In this document: positions 19,042-29,858 of the stretch, in pieces
Position numbering within the stretch: the first letter of the stretch is position 1
Layout of the letters: every line of letters begins with the position of its first letter
From: Paucibacter sediminis
GTDB taxonomy: Bacteria; Pseudomonadota; Gammaproteobacteria; Burkholderiales; Burkholderiaceae_C
NCBI RefSeq assembly: GCF_030254645.1
Contig: NZ_CP116346.1
Coordinates: 1,716,001-1,780,000 of the forward strand
DNA: 64,000 nucleotides
Reading direction: 5' to 3'
Made by a program: the position numbers and the translations under genes
Notes under the pieces: generated by a model
What the model was told of the DNA's origin: nothing
The model's input: only the letters and a program-made list of their open reading frames with translations
The model's database searches: none

Positions 19042-19567
19042 AGGGCTGCTGCGTCCCATCGTGCATTGGCGCCTGGCGCGCTTCGAACGCCGCTACCGCT
19101 ATGACATGAGCTATGCGCGCGAGCTGTTCGAGCTCAGCCCGCGGGCCTTTCTCCAGTTCAGCAAGCTGTTCGGCCTGGCGGCCTTTGCGCAAGACCTGCC
19201 CCCGGCCCTGCTCTATGCGGCCAAGTTCGCCGCCACCCGGCACGAGGACTGCGGCCCCTGCAGCCAGCTGATGCTGGACATGGCGCTGCAGGCCGGCGTG
19301 CCGCGGCCGGCCCTGCAGGCCCTGCTGGCCGAAGACGAGGCCGCGATGCCGGCCGAGATGCGCCTGGGCTGGCGCTACGCCCGCGCCGCGCTCGCCCACG
19401 CGCCGGCATTGGCCGAGCTGCGCGAGGAGCTGCTGCGCCTGCATGGCCCCCGTGCGCTGGCCAGCCTGGCGCTGGCGGTGGTGGTGGCGCGCAGCTTCCC
19501 GGCCCTCAAGCACGCGCTCGGGCGCGGGCAGAGCTGCACCCGGCTGGAGCTGGGCGCAGCGCCCTGA
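19034..19567 (+). CDS. CMD/AhpD-like protein with CGPC motif
   Basis: A 177-residue helical protein. Residues about 73-90 read HEDCGPCSQLMLDMAL, close to the carboxymuconolactone-decarboxylase/AhpD core (E...CxxC...H). The Cys pair is present as CGPC, but the His expected four residues after the second Cys is Met. The redox pair may work while the proton relay of AhpD is lost, or the function differs. It overlaps the upstream membrane-protein gene by 8 bp. Family assignment is tentative. Confidence 0.65.
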   Translation: MFEGLLRPIVHWRLARFERRYRYDMSYARELFELSPRAFLQFSKLFGLAAFAQDLPPALLYAAKFAATRHEDCGPCSQLMLDMALQAGVPRPALQALLAEDEAAMPAEMRLGWRYARAALAHAPALAELREELLRLHGPRALASLALAVVVARSFPALKHALGRGQSCTRLELGAAP

Positions 19568-19594
19568 TGTCACAAACGCCCAAGCCGCCTCGTC
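19568..19594 (+). promoter_or_regulatory. ECF41-type promoter P2 (TGTCACA-16 nt-CGTC)
   Basis: TGTCACA at 19568-19574 and CGTC at 19591-19594 with a 16-nt spacer, identical in geometry to P1. It begins directly after the stop codon of the preceding gene and drives the CMD-family gene at 19655 and probably the sigma factor behind it. In both promoters the CGTC is followed by TT(G/A)TG. Confidence 0.82.
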
Positions 19595-19654
19595 TTATGT
19601 GCACAGCCCCCATTCATTCATCACTCATTCAACAAGCAACCCAAGGATCTCGCC

Positions 19655-20137
19655 ATGAGCAGCCCACGCCTCAACCACACGCAGCAATCCCCCACCCTGT
19701 TCAAGAAGTTCCTGGACTTCAGCCTTGCCATCCAGGACAGCAGCCTCGACCCGGTGCTGTCCCATCTGATCGACATCCGCGCCTCGCAGCTGAACGGTTG
19801 CGCCTTCTGCCTCGACATGCATGTCAAGGAGGCCAAGCTGCACGGCGAGCGCGAGCTGCGCCTGCACCATCTGGCGATCTGGCGCGAGTCGGCCCTGTTC
19901 AGCGCCCGCGAGCGCGCCGCCCTGGCCTGGACCGAGGCGCTCACCCGCTTGGCACCCGAGGGCGTGCCCGACGAGCTCTATGCGCTGGCGCGCGCGCAGT
20001 TCTCCGAGCCCGAGCTGGCCGACCTCACCTACCGGGTGATGGCCATCAATGGCTGGAACCGCGCCAGCATCGCCTTCCGCACCGCGCCGGGCGCCTACGA
20101 TGCGGCCTACGGCCTGGACAAGGCTGGATTGTCCTGA
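19655..20137 (+). CDS. Carboxymuconolactone decarboxylase (AhpD) family protein
   Basis: A 160-residue protein with the intact CMD/AhpD active-site pattern: LNGCAFCLDMHVKEA (C-AF-C-LDM-H). Members are small helical proteins that act as alkylhydroperoxidase partners or as lactone decarboxylases. CMD genes are the classic neighbours and targets of ECF41 sigma factors, which matches the promoter at 19568 and the sigma gene after it. Substrate unknown; a redox role in stress response is the usual interpretation. Confidence 0.9.
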   Translation: MSSPRLNHTQQSPTLFKKFLDFSLAIQDSSLDPVLSHLIDIRASQLNGCAFCLDMHVKEAKLHGERELRLHHLAIWRESALFSARERAALAWTEALTRLAPEGVPDELYALARAQFSEPELADLTYRVMAINGWNRASIAFRTAPGAYDAAYGLDKAGLS

Positions 20138-20154
20138 GCACAGGGAGCCACGGA

Positions 20155-20252
20155 ATGAACGTTACCGCCCTCCACCAAGCCGCCTGCAGGGCCCAGGGCC
20201 CATGGCCTGGGTGTGCCCACGCGCGCATCCTGATCGGGCTGGAGCAGGCTTG

Positions 20253-20253
<1 letters not shown>
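20155..20253 (+). CDS. Possible 32-residue leader peptide coupled to the sigma factor
   Basis: A short reading frame (MNVTALHQAACRAQG..., ending GLEQA) begins with a GGGAG ribosome-binding site 17 bp after the CMD gene. It ends TGATG, so its stop overlaps the sigma start by one base. This geometry would couple translation of the sigma factor, which itself lacks a good ribosome-binding site. Whether the peptide is made or conserved cannot be judged here. Confidence 0.4.
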
Positions 20254-22905
<2,652 letters not shown>

Positions 22906-22958
22906 GCGTGCCGGCCGTGCCCTTTGGCAGGGCATCCACTTAGGGCCATGATGGCCTC

Positions 22959-23471
22959 ATGCTGAAGAAGCTCATGGCTCCCCTGCGCTGGCTGGCGCGG
23001 CTGCTGCTGGCGCTGATCATCCTGTTCGAGGAATGGGGTTGGACGCCCTTGCAGCGCGCCATGGCCTGGCTGGGCCGCCTGCCGCTGCTGCGCCAACTGG
23101 AGGCCGGCATCCGGCGCCTGCCGCCCTATGCGGCGCTGGCCCTGCTGCTGGCGCCGGCCCTGCTGCTCTTGCCCGTCAAGCTGCTGGCGCTGTGGCTGAT
23201 CGCCCAGGGCCGCGCCCTGCTGGGCCTGGCCGTGATCCTGATCGCCAAGCTGGTGGGCACGGCCGTGCTGGCGCGGCTCTTCATGCTGAGCCAGCCGGCG
23301 CTGATGCGGCTGGGCTGGTTTGCGCGCCTGTATGCGCGCTGGACGGCCTGGAAGGAAGGCCTGCTGGCCTGGGTGCGCAGCAGCCTGCTGTGGCGCCAGG
23401 CGCGCGCGCTGCGCTGCTTGCTGCGGCGGCGCCTGCGCGCGTGGCGGCAGCTGTTCTCGCAACAAGCCTGA
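22959..23471 (+). CDS. Hypothetical membrane protein
   Basis: A 170-residue protein with two or three hydrophobic segments (WLARLLLALIILF; YAALALLLAPALLLLPVKLLALW; LLGLAVILIAKLVGTAVLARLF) and a strongly basic C-terminal tail. I do not recognise the family. It lies 53 bp after tgt on the same strand, so it may be read through from it. It faces the acyltransferase fusion gene tail to tail with 20 bp between. Confidence 0.7.
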   Translation: MLKKLMAPLRWLARLLLALIILFEEWGWTPLQRAMAWLGRLPLLRQLEAGIRRLPPYAALALLLAPALLLLPVKLLALWLIAQGRALLGLAVILIAKLVGTAVLARLFMLSQPALMRLGWFARLYARWTAWKEGLLAWVRSSLLWRQARALRCLLRRRLRAWRQLFSQQA

Positions 23472-23491
23472 GCTGGGCCTGAGCTTGGCGC

Positions 23492-25387
23492 TCAGCTCGC
23501 CAGCAGCGCGCTGACCTCGTTGCGCAGGCGCTCCGGGCTGACCTCGGCCGCCGCCAGCGGCGCGCCCGCCACCAGCCCGACGCGGCTGAACAGGCCGCGG
23601 CGGAAGGGCTTGACCATGGCCTCGCCGCGCTCCACGCGCGAGAAGAAGGAGCCCCAGAGGTTCTGCAGCGCCAGCGGCACGACCGGCACATCCGGGAGGC
23701 CTTCGACGATCTTCATCACGCCGCCCTTGAAGGGCTGCAAGCTGCCGTCGCGGGTGATGCCGCCCTCGGGGAAGATGCCCAACAACTCGCCATCGGCCAG
23801 CACCGCGCGCGCCTGCGCGAAGGCGGCCTCGTAGGTGGCGGGATCGTCCTTCTGCGGCGCGATCGGGATGCACTTGGCCAGGCGGAACAGCCAGCCCAGC
23901 ACCGGCGTGGCGAAGATGCGGTGGTCCATGATGAAGCGGATCGGGCGCGGGCTGGCGGCCATCAAGAGCACCGCATCGATGAAGCTGACATGGTTGCAGA
24001 CCAGCAGGGCCGGGCCGCTAGTGGGGATGTGCTCGTCACCGCGCAGGCGGTAGCGGTACACCAGGCGCGAGAGCATGAAGGCGATGAAGCGCAGCAGGTA
24101 CTCGGGCACCACCAGGAAGATGTAGGCCGCCACCACCGCATTGGCCAGGCCCACCGCCAGGAAGATCTCGGGGATGGAGAGCCCCGCGCCCAGCAGCGCG
24201 CCGGCCAGCACCGAGCTGGCGATCATGAACAGGGCGTTGAGGATGTTGTTGGCGGCAATGATGCGGGCACGGTGCGTGGGCTGCGCGCGCAGCTGGATCA
24301 GCGCATACATGGGCACGCTGTAGAGGCCGGCGAACAGCGCCAGCAGGCACAGGTCGGCGAGCACGCGCCAATGCGCGTGCTGGGCCAGGAACTCGGCCAG
24401 GCCGAGCTGCTGCGTCACCGGCGGCAGCGCATGCGCGGCGACATAGAGATCGATCGCGAACACGCTCATGCCGATCGCGCCCAGCGGCACCAGGCCGATC
24501 TCCACATGGCGCTTGGACAGCACCTCGCATAGCAGCGAGCCGACGCCGATGCCGATCGAGAACACCACCAACAGCAGCGAGGCCACCTGCTCGTTGCCAT
24601 GCAGCACCTCCTTGGCAAAGGACGGGAAGTTGGCCAGGAAGACCGCGCCGAAGAACCACATCCAGGAGATGCCCAGCAGCGAGCGGAACACCGCCAGCTG
24701 CTCATGCGCCAGCTTGAGATTGCGCCAGGTCTCCGAGACCGGGTTCCAGTTGATCTGCAAGCCGGGGTCGGTGGCGGGGGTGAGTGGAATCGCCTGCGCC
24801 GTCAGCCGGCCCAGCAGGGCCACTCCCAGCGCGGCCATCGCCACATGGCTGGCGCCCACCTGCGGCGTGGCGATCAGCAGGCCGCCGGCCACATTGCCCA
24901 GCAGGATGGCCACGAAGGTGCCCATCTCCACCATGCCATTGCCGCCGGTGAGTTCGCGCTCGTTCAGCTGCTGCGGCAGGTAGGCGAATTTCACCGGCCC
25001 GAACAGGGTGGAATGCAGGCCCATCAGGAACACGCAGGCCAGCAGCACCGGCACCTCGGCCTGCATGAAGCCCCAGCCGGCCAGCGCCATGATGGCGATC
25101 TCGAGGTTCTTGACCCAGCGCATCAGCAGCGTCTTGTCGAGCTTGTCGGCAAGCTGGCCGCTGGTGGCCGAGAACAGCACGAAGGGCAGGATGAAGAGCG
25201 CGCCGATCGCCAGCCCCGCCTGGGCCGGCGGCAGCCAGCTCACCTGCAGCTGGTAGGTCACCATCACGGTGAAGGCGAACTTGAACAGGTTGTCGTTGCC
25301 GGCGCCGAGGAACTGGGTCCAGAAGAAGGGCGCGAAGCGGCGCTGCGCGAGCAGGGCGAACTGGTTGGGGTGACCTGGTGAGCTCAT
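23492..25387 (-). CDS. LplT-PlsC fusion: lysophospholipid transporter with acyltransferase domain
   Basis: A 631-residue protein. Residues 1-~425 are a 12-helix major-facilitator transporter (RFAPFFWTQFLGAGNDNLFK start, LplT-like). Residues ~440-631 are a PlsC/LPLAT acyltransferase with NHVSFID (HX4D catalytic motif) and FPEGGITRDG. It would flip lysophospholipid across the inner membrane and re-acylate it, repairing membrane lipids. E. coli uses LplT plus Aas for this; here the acyl-ACP synthetase part is missing. DUF2145 ends 10 bp upstream, so this is the last gene of a minus-strand operon. Confidence 0.9.
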   Translation of the reverse strand: MSSPGHPNQFALLAQRRFAPFFWTQFLGAGNDNLFKFAFTVMVTYQLQVSWLPPAQAGLAIGALFILPFVLFSATSGQLADKLDKTLLMRWVKNLEIAIMALAGWGFMQAEVPVLLACVFLMGLHSTLFGPVKFAYLPQQLNERELTGGNGMVEMGTFVAILLGNVAGGLLIATPQVGASHVAMAALGVALLGRLTAQAIPLTPATDPGLQINWNPVSETWRNLKLAHEQLAVFRSLLGISWMWFFGAVFLANFPSFAKEVLHGNEQVASLLLVVFSIGIGVGSLLCEVLSKRHVEIGLVPLGAIGMSVFAIDLYVAAHALPPVTQQLGLAEFLAQHAHWRVLADLCLLALFAGLYSVPMYALIQLRAQPTHRARIIAANNILNALFMIASSVLAGALLGAGLSIPEIFLAVGLANAVVAAYIFLVVPEYLLRFIAFMLSRLVYRYRLRGDEHIPTSGPALLVCNHVSFIDAVLLMAASPRPIRFIMDHRIFATPVLGWLFRLAKCIPIAPQKDDPATYEAAFAQARAVLADGELLGIFPEGGITRDGSLQPFKGGVMKIVEGLPDVPVVPLALQNLWGSFFSRVERGEAMVKPFRRGLFSRVGLVAGAPLAAAEVSPERLRNEVSALLAS

Positions 25388-25397
25388 GGGTGGACTT

Positions 25398-26192
25398 TCA
25401 CTGTTCTTTCACTTCTTGCATGGCGCCGCCCAGGCCCGCACGGGGCAGCCAGGCGAAGATGGAATCGACCGTGACGGTTTCGATATGGCCGGCGAAGCGC
25501 CGCGCCGAAGGATGATCGTCGAATGTGACATTGGCCATGCCGATGCGCGCGCCCAGGCGCGTGGCGGTGGACAGGCGCAGGTCGCTGGGCTGGTAGCCCC
25601 GGGCCTTCAGCCAGCCCTGCGCCAGCGCGCGCGAGCGGTTCTGCGCATCGGCCGCCAGCGCCAGGGTTTCCAGCGCCCATTGGTTGCTTTGCTGGTAGCC
25701 GCCGCCCCAGGGATAGGCCACCATGTTGTAGCGCGGCTCGTGCAGGCGCGGCAGCTGGGCGTTGTCGTGCAGCAGGGGCAACAGGGCCTGCTGCAGCGCC
25801 GGCGTGAGCACCACGAAGGCGGCCTCGTAGCGGTACGGCCGGTCCATGAAGAACTCGCCCAGGCCCTGGCGATACAGATCGCTGCGCGCCGTGCCGCATT
25901 GGTTGAGCTTGTGCAGCACCCGCCATACCGGCCTTGTTCGATCACCGCCGCTGCCATCGCGGTAGGCGAAGCCCAGGTGCGACCATTGCAGGCCGTATTT
26001 GCCGAGGTCCTGCCCGGCGCGCGCCAGCAACACCACCTCGGCGCCGCTGGCATCGAGTTGGCGCGCGGTGGTCAGGGCCAGGCCCATGCCGCGCTCGACC
26101 TGCTCGGGCCTGAGCGGCTTGTCCTCGCAGGGCCGGCCGGCCTGGGCGGCGCCCGCGCCCAGCAGCACCAGCAGCATCGGCCAGCGCCTCAT
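25398..26192 (-). CDS. DUF2145-family secreted protein
   Basis: A 264-residue protein with a Sec signal peptide (MRRWPMLLVLLGAGAAQAG). The conserved DUF2145 features follow: LARAGQDLGKYGLQWSHLGF, HKLNQCGT, DRPYRYEAAFVVLTP, RYNMVAYPWGGGYQQSNQW and LRLSTATRLGARIGMANVTF. The Cys/His/Tyr-rich core suggests an enzyme of the NlpC/P60 or permuted-peptidase type, but the activity is unknown. Its start overlaps the upstream stop in an ATGA, so it is translated with the 136-residue protein. Confidence 0.85.
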   Translation of the reverse strand: MRRWPMLLVLLGAGAAQAGRPCEDKPLRPEQVERGMGLALTTARQLDASGAEVVLLARAGQDLGKYGLQWSHLGFAYRDGSGGDRTRPVWRVLHKLNQCGTARSDLYRQGLGEFFMDRPYRYEAAFVVLTPALQQALLPLLHDNAQLPRLHEPRYNMVAYPWGGGYQQSNQWALETLALAADAQNRSRALAQGWLKARGYQPSDLRLSTATRLGARIGMANVTFDDHPSARRFAGHIETVTVDSIFAWLPRAGLGGAMQEVKEQ

Positions 26193-26599
26193 CGTGTCAG
26201 CTTCTCGTTGTAGAGCAGCGAGGCCCCGATCTCGTTCGGGATGAAGGCGATGGCCTCGCCGGCGGCCGAGAGCAGGGTGCCAGTGCTGATGACCGCCACC
26301 GTCACCACCGTGCCCACCGCCAGCGCCGCGCCGGCCAGTGCCTGGCTGGCAAAGCGCACGCTCAGGCGCGCGCCATCGGAGGCGCGCTGCAGCACCCAGA
26401 CGGTGCCGCTGGCGCTGGCCTCCACCGCCACCACCGTCAGCATCGCGCCGGCCGACAGCAGCAGCGCCGGCGCCGCCACCGAGACCGCCACCGGCAGCAT
26501 CGAGAGCGCGCTCGCCTCGGAGGCGGTGGTGGATTGCGCCCGGGCCTGGCCCAGCAGGGCGAGGCACAGCAGGCTGGCTTGCAGCAGATGTTTCGTCAT
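26189..26599 (-). CDS. Secreted/membrane protein of unknown function, DUF2145 neighbour
   Basis: A 136-residue protein with a signal peptide (ASLLCLALLGQARAQ) and several hydrophobic Ala/Val stretches that could span the membrane (VAVSVAAPALLLSAGAMLTVVAV; ALAGAALAVGTVVTVAVISTG, each shorter than a full domain). I do not recognise a family. It sits between a YiaA/B-like gene (13 bp) and DUF2145 (4-bp ATGA overlap), so it is part of the same operon. Confidence 0.75.
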   Translation of the reverse strand: MTKHLLQASLLCLALLGQARAQSTTASEASALSMLPVAVSVAAPALLLSAGAMLTVVAVEASASGTVWVLQRASDGARLSVRFASQALAGAALAVGTVVTVAVISTGTLLSAAGEAIAFIPNEIGASLLYNEKLTR

Positions 26600-26612
26600 G
26601 GCGTTTCGGTCC

Positions 26613-27080
26613 TCAAGCGGCGTCGGGCAATTCGCGGCTGGCTTCGCGGCGGCCCTGCTGGCGCGCCTCCTGCAGGTCGGCCTCGTGGGCGTCGCGCAGC
26701 ATCTTGGCGAGGGTGAACACATTCGAGATCAGGTAAAGCCAGCACACCAGCAGATAGGCCTTCCAGACCGGCTGTATCTCCATGCGCCAGAGGTCCCAGC
26801 CGGTCAGCGACATGGCCAGGACGAAACCGCCCCAGACCACCAGCTGCCACATCGGCGTGTCGACCACGCGCTCCTGGTTGTCGCGCACGAACTTGGCGAG
26901 CGCAAAGGCGGTGGAGAGGCAGAACACATAACCCATCACCATGAAGGCACGGTCGAGGTCGTTGCCGGGCAGCCAGGCCAGGCCGATGGCGCAGAGCGAC
27001 AAGCTGATGCCGAAGGAGATCCAGACCTGATAACGCCAGGCATTGGTGTCGCGGCGGACCTTGTTGAACTGTTGGTGCAT
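26613..27080 (-). CDS. YiaA/YiaB-type inner membrane protein
   Basis: A 155-residue protein built as two copies of a two-helix unit (ISFGISLSLCAIGLAWLPG ... AFMVMGYVFCLSTAFALAKFVRD; WQLVVWGGFVLAMSLTGWDLW ... AYLLVCWLYLISNVFTLAKMLRD). This is the yiaA/B two-helix domain, of unknown function. A start at 27080 is preferred over 27089 because the GGGAGG ribosome-binding site is then at normal distance. It is the first gene of the operon ending with the LplT-PlsC fusion. Confidence 0.85.
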   Translation of the reverse strand: MHQQFNKVRRDTNAWRYQVWISFGISLSLCAIGLAWLPGNDLDRAFMVMGYVFCLSTAFALAKFVRDNQERVVDTPMWQLVVWGGFVLAMSLTGWDLWRMEIQPVWKAYLLVCWLYLISNVFTLAKMLRDAHEADLQEARQQGRREASRELPDAA

Positions 27081-27245
27081 GGCTTTCATCCTCCCTTTGT
27101 TTTGAATGGCGCGATCATCGGGCCATTGGGCAAGGCCGGCCTCGGTAATTGCGCTTGGTATCCGCAGGCCGGCATGGCTGAATGCTGATCGCGACCAGAC
27201 GTTCTGTCCGCGACGGCCGGCCGCGGTGGCGCCTGCCGCGCCCGC

Positions 27246-27266
27246 CGGTAGCAAGATGCGCTACCG
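27246..27266 (+). promoter_or_regulatory. 7-bp inverted repeat before the HTH regulator
   Basis: CGGTAGC and GCTACCG, separated by 7 nt, end 7 bp before the start codon at 27274. The position suits an operator for self-control, or a hairpin blocking the start. No motif was matched to a known protein. Confidence 0.35.
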
Positions 27267-27273
27267 TGCCGGC

Positions 27274-28068
27274 ATGAGTACCTCTTCCGCCCTCGTCGAT
27301 CTCATCAAGGCCGAACTCAAGCAGGCAGGCATCAGCTATGCCGCGCTGGCCGTGGAGCTGAAGCTGTCGGAGTCCAGCGTCAAGCGCATGTTCGCGGCCG
27401 GCGGCGAGATGCCGCTGTCGCGCGTGGATGAGGTCTGCCGCGTGCTGAAGACCGACTTTGCCGAACTCGCGGCCCGCCTGGCGCAGCGCCAGCCGCAGCG
27501 CCGCGAGCTCACGCTGGCGCAGGAGCGCGCGGTGGTGGCCGATGCCAAGCTGCTGCTGACGGCGATCTGCTGCCTGAGCCAGTGGAGCGCCGAGCAGATC
27601 CTGGCCAGCTACCGCGTCAGCGAGGCCGAGCTGACGCGCTACCTGGCGCAGCTGGACCGCCTGGGCATCATCGAGCTCAAGCCCCTGAACCGCTACAAGC
27701 TGCAGGTGGCCAAGACCTTCCGCTGGCGCCCGCAGGGGCCGGTCATGCAGTTCTTCCGCGAGCAGGTGATGGGGGATTTCTTCTCAGGCGGCTTCGACGG
27801 CGAGGCCGAGCTGCTGATGCTGGTGCATGGCCAGCTGGGCCATGGCGCGGCGCGCGAATTGAAGGAGCGGCTGCAGCGCGTGGCCGAGGACTTCGCGCGT
27901 CAGCACCTGCTGGACCAGCGGCTGCCCGAGGCAGAGAAGCGCGCCTACAGCCTGGTGATGGGCATGCGCGCATGGCTGTTCGAGCATTTCCGCCATCTGC
28001 AGCGTGCGCCTACCAGAACTGCCACTGCCGCGTCTGCACCACCCAGATCCCCAGCGCGCCGTTCGTGA
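27274..28068 (+). CDS. XRE-type helix-turn-helix regulator with C-terminal sensor domain
   Basis: A 264-residue protein. Residues ~5-60 form a lambda-repressor-like HTH (AGISYAALAVELKLSESSVK, FAAGGEMPLSRVDEVCRVL). The rest (about 70-240) is a helical domain with a second HTH-like stretch (WSAEQILASYRVSEAELTRYL). It is divergent from the YiaA/B operon with 193 bp between, so it may control that operon; this is inferred from position. Its last ~58 bp overlap the convergent CPBP protease gene; the final residues (TATAASAPPRSPARRS) look like a read-through tail. Confidence 0.8.
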   Translation: MSTSSALVDLIKAELKQAGISYAALAVELKLSESSVKRMFAAGGEMPLSRVDEVCRVLKTDFAELAARLAQRQPQRRELTLAQERAVVADAKLLLTAICCLSQWSAEQILASYRVSEAELTRYLAQLDRLGIIELKPLNRYKLQVAKTFRWRPQGPVMQFFREQVMGDFFSGGFDGEAELLMLVHGQLGHGAARELKERLQRVAEDFARQHLLDQRLPEAEKRAYSLVMGMRAWLFEHFRHLQRAPTRTATAASAPPRSPARRS

Positions 28069-28678
28069 CCGCATGCGCCAGCACCGCGCACCAGAGCTTG
28101 CCGGTGCGGATGTAGAGCAGGGCATAGGCGAGGCCGGCGATGATGGCGGCCAGCCAGAGGGTGTGGGCGAGCATGAAGACGAAGGTGGAGAGGGCGATGG
28201 CCTTGAGCCCGACGCGCTGCGGCGCCACCGCCTCGAACTGCGGGCTTTCCAGCCAGCGCATCAGCCAGCTGCGCCAGAACAGCTCTTCCATCACCGGCAC
28301 CAGCAGGGCCGCGCCCAGCCAGCGCACCAGCACCAGGGGCCAGATCAGCGCGCCGCTGGCGTCCACCGGGAAGAAGCTGGCGGTGGGGCTGGTGAGCTGC
28401 ATCCAGGGCGCGTCCAGCTCGATCCAGAGCGCAAACACCACCAGGCCGATGGCGGCGCTGAAGCCGGCCTCGCGCGCCGTGGGCAGGTTCTTGCGGTAGA
28501 GCTCGCCGTACTCGCGCCAGTACCAGGCCAGCAGGCCGCCGACGATGAGCAGGTTGAGGCTGTAGATCCAGCGCGCATCGAGGCCCGGCAGCTCCGGCAG
28601 CATGCCCCGCAGGCCCAGCAGGGCCATGAAGGCGGCGAAGGGCAGGATGCGGGCGAGGGCGGCAGGGCTGGGAGGCAT
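28010..28678 (-). CDS. CPBP (CAAX-related) membrane protease
   Basis: A 222-residue multi-helix membrane protein (about six segments). The CPBP/Abi glutamate motif is VMEELFWRSW, with the later His-containing helices FVFMLAHTLWLAA and LWCAVLAHAVTNGALG. It matches the subgroup called CAAX prenyl protease-related, found with exosortase/PEP-CTERM systems, though no exosortase is in the window. The gene starts 4 bp after the CoA-transferase stop, as the third gene of a LysR-CaiB operon. The longer start at 28720 would overlap the upstream gene and is less likely. Confidence 0.85.
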   Translation of the reverse strand: MPPSPAALARILPFAAFMALLGLRGMLPELPGLDARWIYSLNLLIVGGLLAWYWREYGELYRKNLPTAREAGFSAAIGLVVFALWIELDAPWMQLTSPTASFFPVDASGALIWPLVLVRWLGAALLVPVMEELFWRSWLMRWLESPQFEAVAPQRVGLKAIALSTFVFMLAHTLWLAAIIAGLAYALLYIRTGKLWCAVLAHAVTNGALGIWVVQTRQWQFW

Positions 28679-28682
28679 GGGA

Positions 28683-29858
28683 TTAGCGCAGCGGGTCGCG
28701 CAGTTGCGCATTGTGCTCACCCAGGGCGGGCGCCAGGCTGCGTATCGACCCGGGGGTGTCGCTGAGCTTGGGGCAGATGCCGGGCACGTCCAGGCGCAGG
28801 CCGCCGGCGGTGGTGATGGTTTCGATCATCCGGCGTGCGCGGTAGTGCGGGTCTTCGGCAATGTCCCTGGCCGTGTAGATGCGGCCCACCGGCACGCGCG
28901 CGGCCTGCAGCAGCGCCACCACCTCGGCCACCGGGCGCTGCACGGTCCAGGCGGTGATGGCGGCGTCGAGCTCGTCGACGCGCGCGGCGCGGCCGGCGTT
29001 GCCGGCGAGGGTCGGGTCTTGCCCCAGGTCCTCCCGACCGATCGCCGTCATCAGGCGCTTGTAGATCGAATCGCCGTTGCCGCCGATCACCACCTGGCCG
29101 TCGGCGCAGCGGTAGGCGTTGCTGGGCGCGATGCCCGGCAGGGCCGAGCCGGCGGGCTGGCGCACCGCACCGAAGGCGCTGTACTCGGGCAGCAGCGACT
29201 CCATGCAGTTGAACACCGCCTCGTAGAGCGCCACGTCGATCTCCTGGCCGCGGCCGGTGCTGGCGCGCGCCTGCAGCGCCAGCAGCACGCCGATCACGCC
29301 GTGCAGGGCCGCCAGCGTGTCGCCCAGGCTGACGCCGGCGCGCACCGGGGGCCGGCCGGGTTCGCCCATCAGATGGCGCAGGCCGCCCATGGCCTCGGCC
29401 ACCACGGCAAAGCCGGGCAGGTCGCGGTAGGGGCCGGTCTGGCCGTAGCCGCTGATGCGCAGCATGATCAGGCGCGGGTTGGCGGCGCTCAGGCCTGCGT
29501 AGTCCAGCCCCCATTCCTCCATCAGGCCGGGGCGGAAGTTCTCGATCAGCACATCGGCCTCGGCGGCCAGGCGGCGCGCGATGGCGCGGTCGGCCGGCTC
29601 GCGCAGGTCCAGGGTGATGCTCTGCTTGTTGCGGCTCTGCACCTGCCACCAGACGCTTTCACCCTCGTGCAGCATGCGCCACTGGCGCAGCGGGTCGCCC
29701 CCGGGTGAGTCAGAGCTCGCGGGCGGCTCCACCTTGATGACCTCGGCGCCGAAATCGCCCAGGGTCTTGCCGGCAAAGGGGCCGGCGATGAGCTGGCCGA
29801 GTTCGAGGACCTTCAGGCCGGTGAGGGGGCCGTTCTTGAGTGCGTCGTGCTGGTTCAT
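28683..29858 (-). CDS. CaiB/BaiF-family (type III) CoA transferase
   Basis: A 391-residue enzyme that moves CoA between carboxylic acids. Family landmarks are VLELGQLIAGPFAGKTLGDF, GAEVIKVEPP, VLIENFRPGLMEEWGL, LIMLRISGYGQTGPYRDLPG and GQEIDVALYEA, which contains the catalytic Asp. Substrate is unknown. It begins with an ATGA overlap with the upstream LysR gene, so regulator and enzyme share a messenger. Confidence 0.93.
   Translation of the reverse strand: MNQHDALKNGPLTGLKVLELGQLIAGPFAGKTLGDFGAEVIKVEPPASSDSPGGDPLRQWRMLHEGESVWWQVQSRNKQSITLDLREPADRAIARRLAAEADVLIENFRPGLMEEWGLDYAGLSAANPRLIMLRISGYGQTGPYRDLPGFAVVAEAMGGLRHLMGEPGRPPVRAGVSLGDTLAALHGVIGVLLALQARASTGRGQEIDVALYEAVFNCMESLLPEYSAFGAVRQPAGSALPGIAPSNAYRCADGQVVIGGNGDSIYKRLMTAIGREDLGQDPTLAGNAGRAARVDELDAAITAWTVQRPVAEVVALLQAARVPVGRIYTARDIAEDPHYRARRMIETITTAGGLRLDVPGICPKLSDTPGSIRSLAPALGEHNAQLRDPLR

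Noticed and set aside
14938-19059. 1373-residue minus-strand reading frame opposite the giant lipoproteins, queA and the ECF41 targets
   Set aside because: No ribosome-binding site and no recognisable domain; Gly/Arg/His/Gln-rich shadow of strongly supported plus-strand genes.
20049-20252. N-terminal extension of the ECF41 protein to 20049
   Set aside because: Would overlap the CMD gene by 89 bp and adds a Pro/Arg-rich tail before the conserved region 2; the ATG at 20253 is coupled to the small upstream frame.
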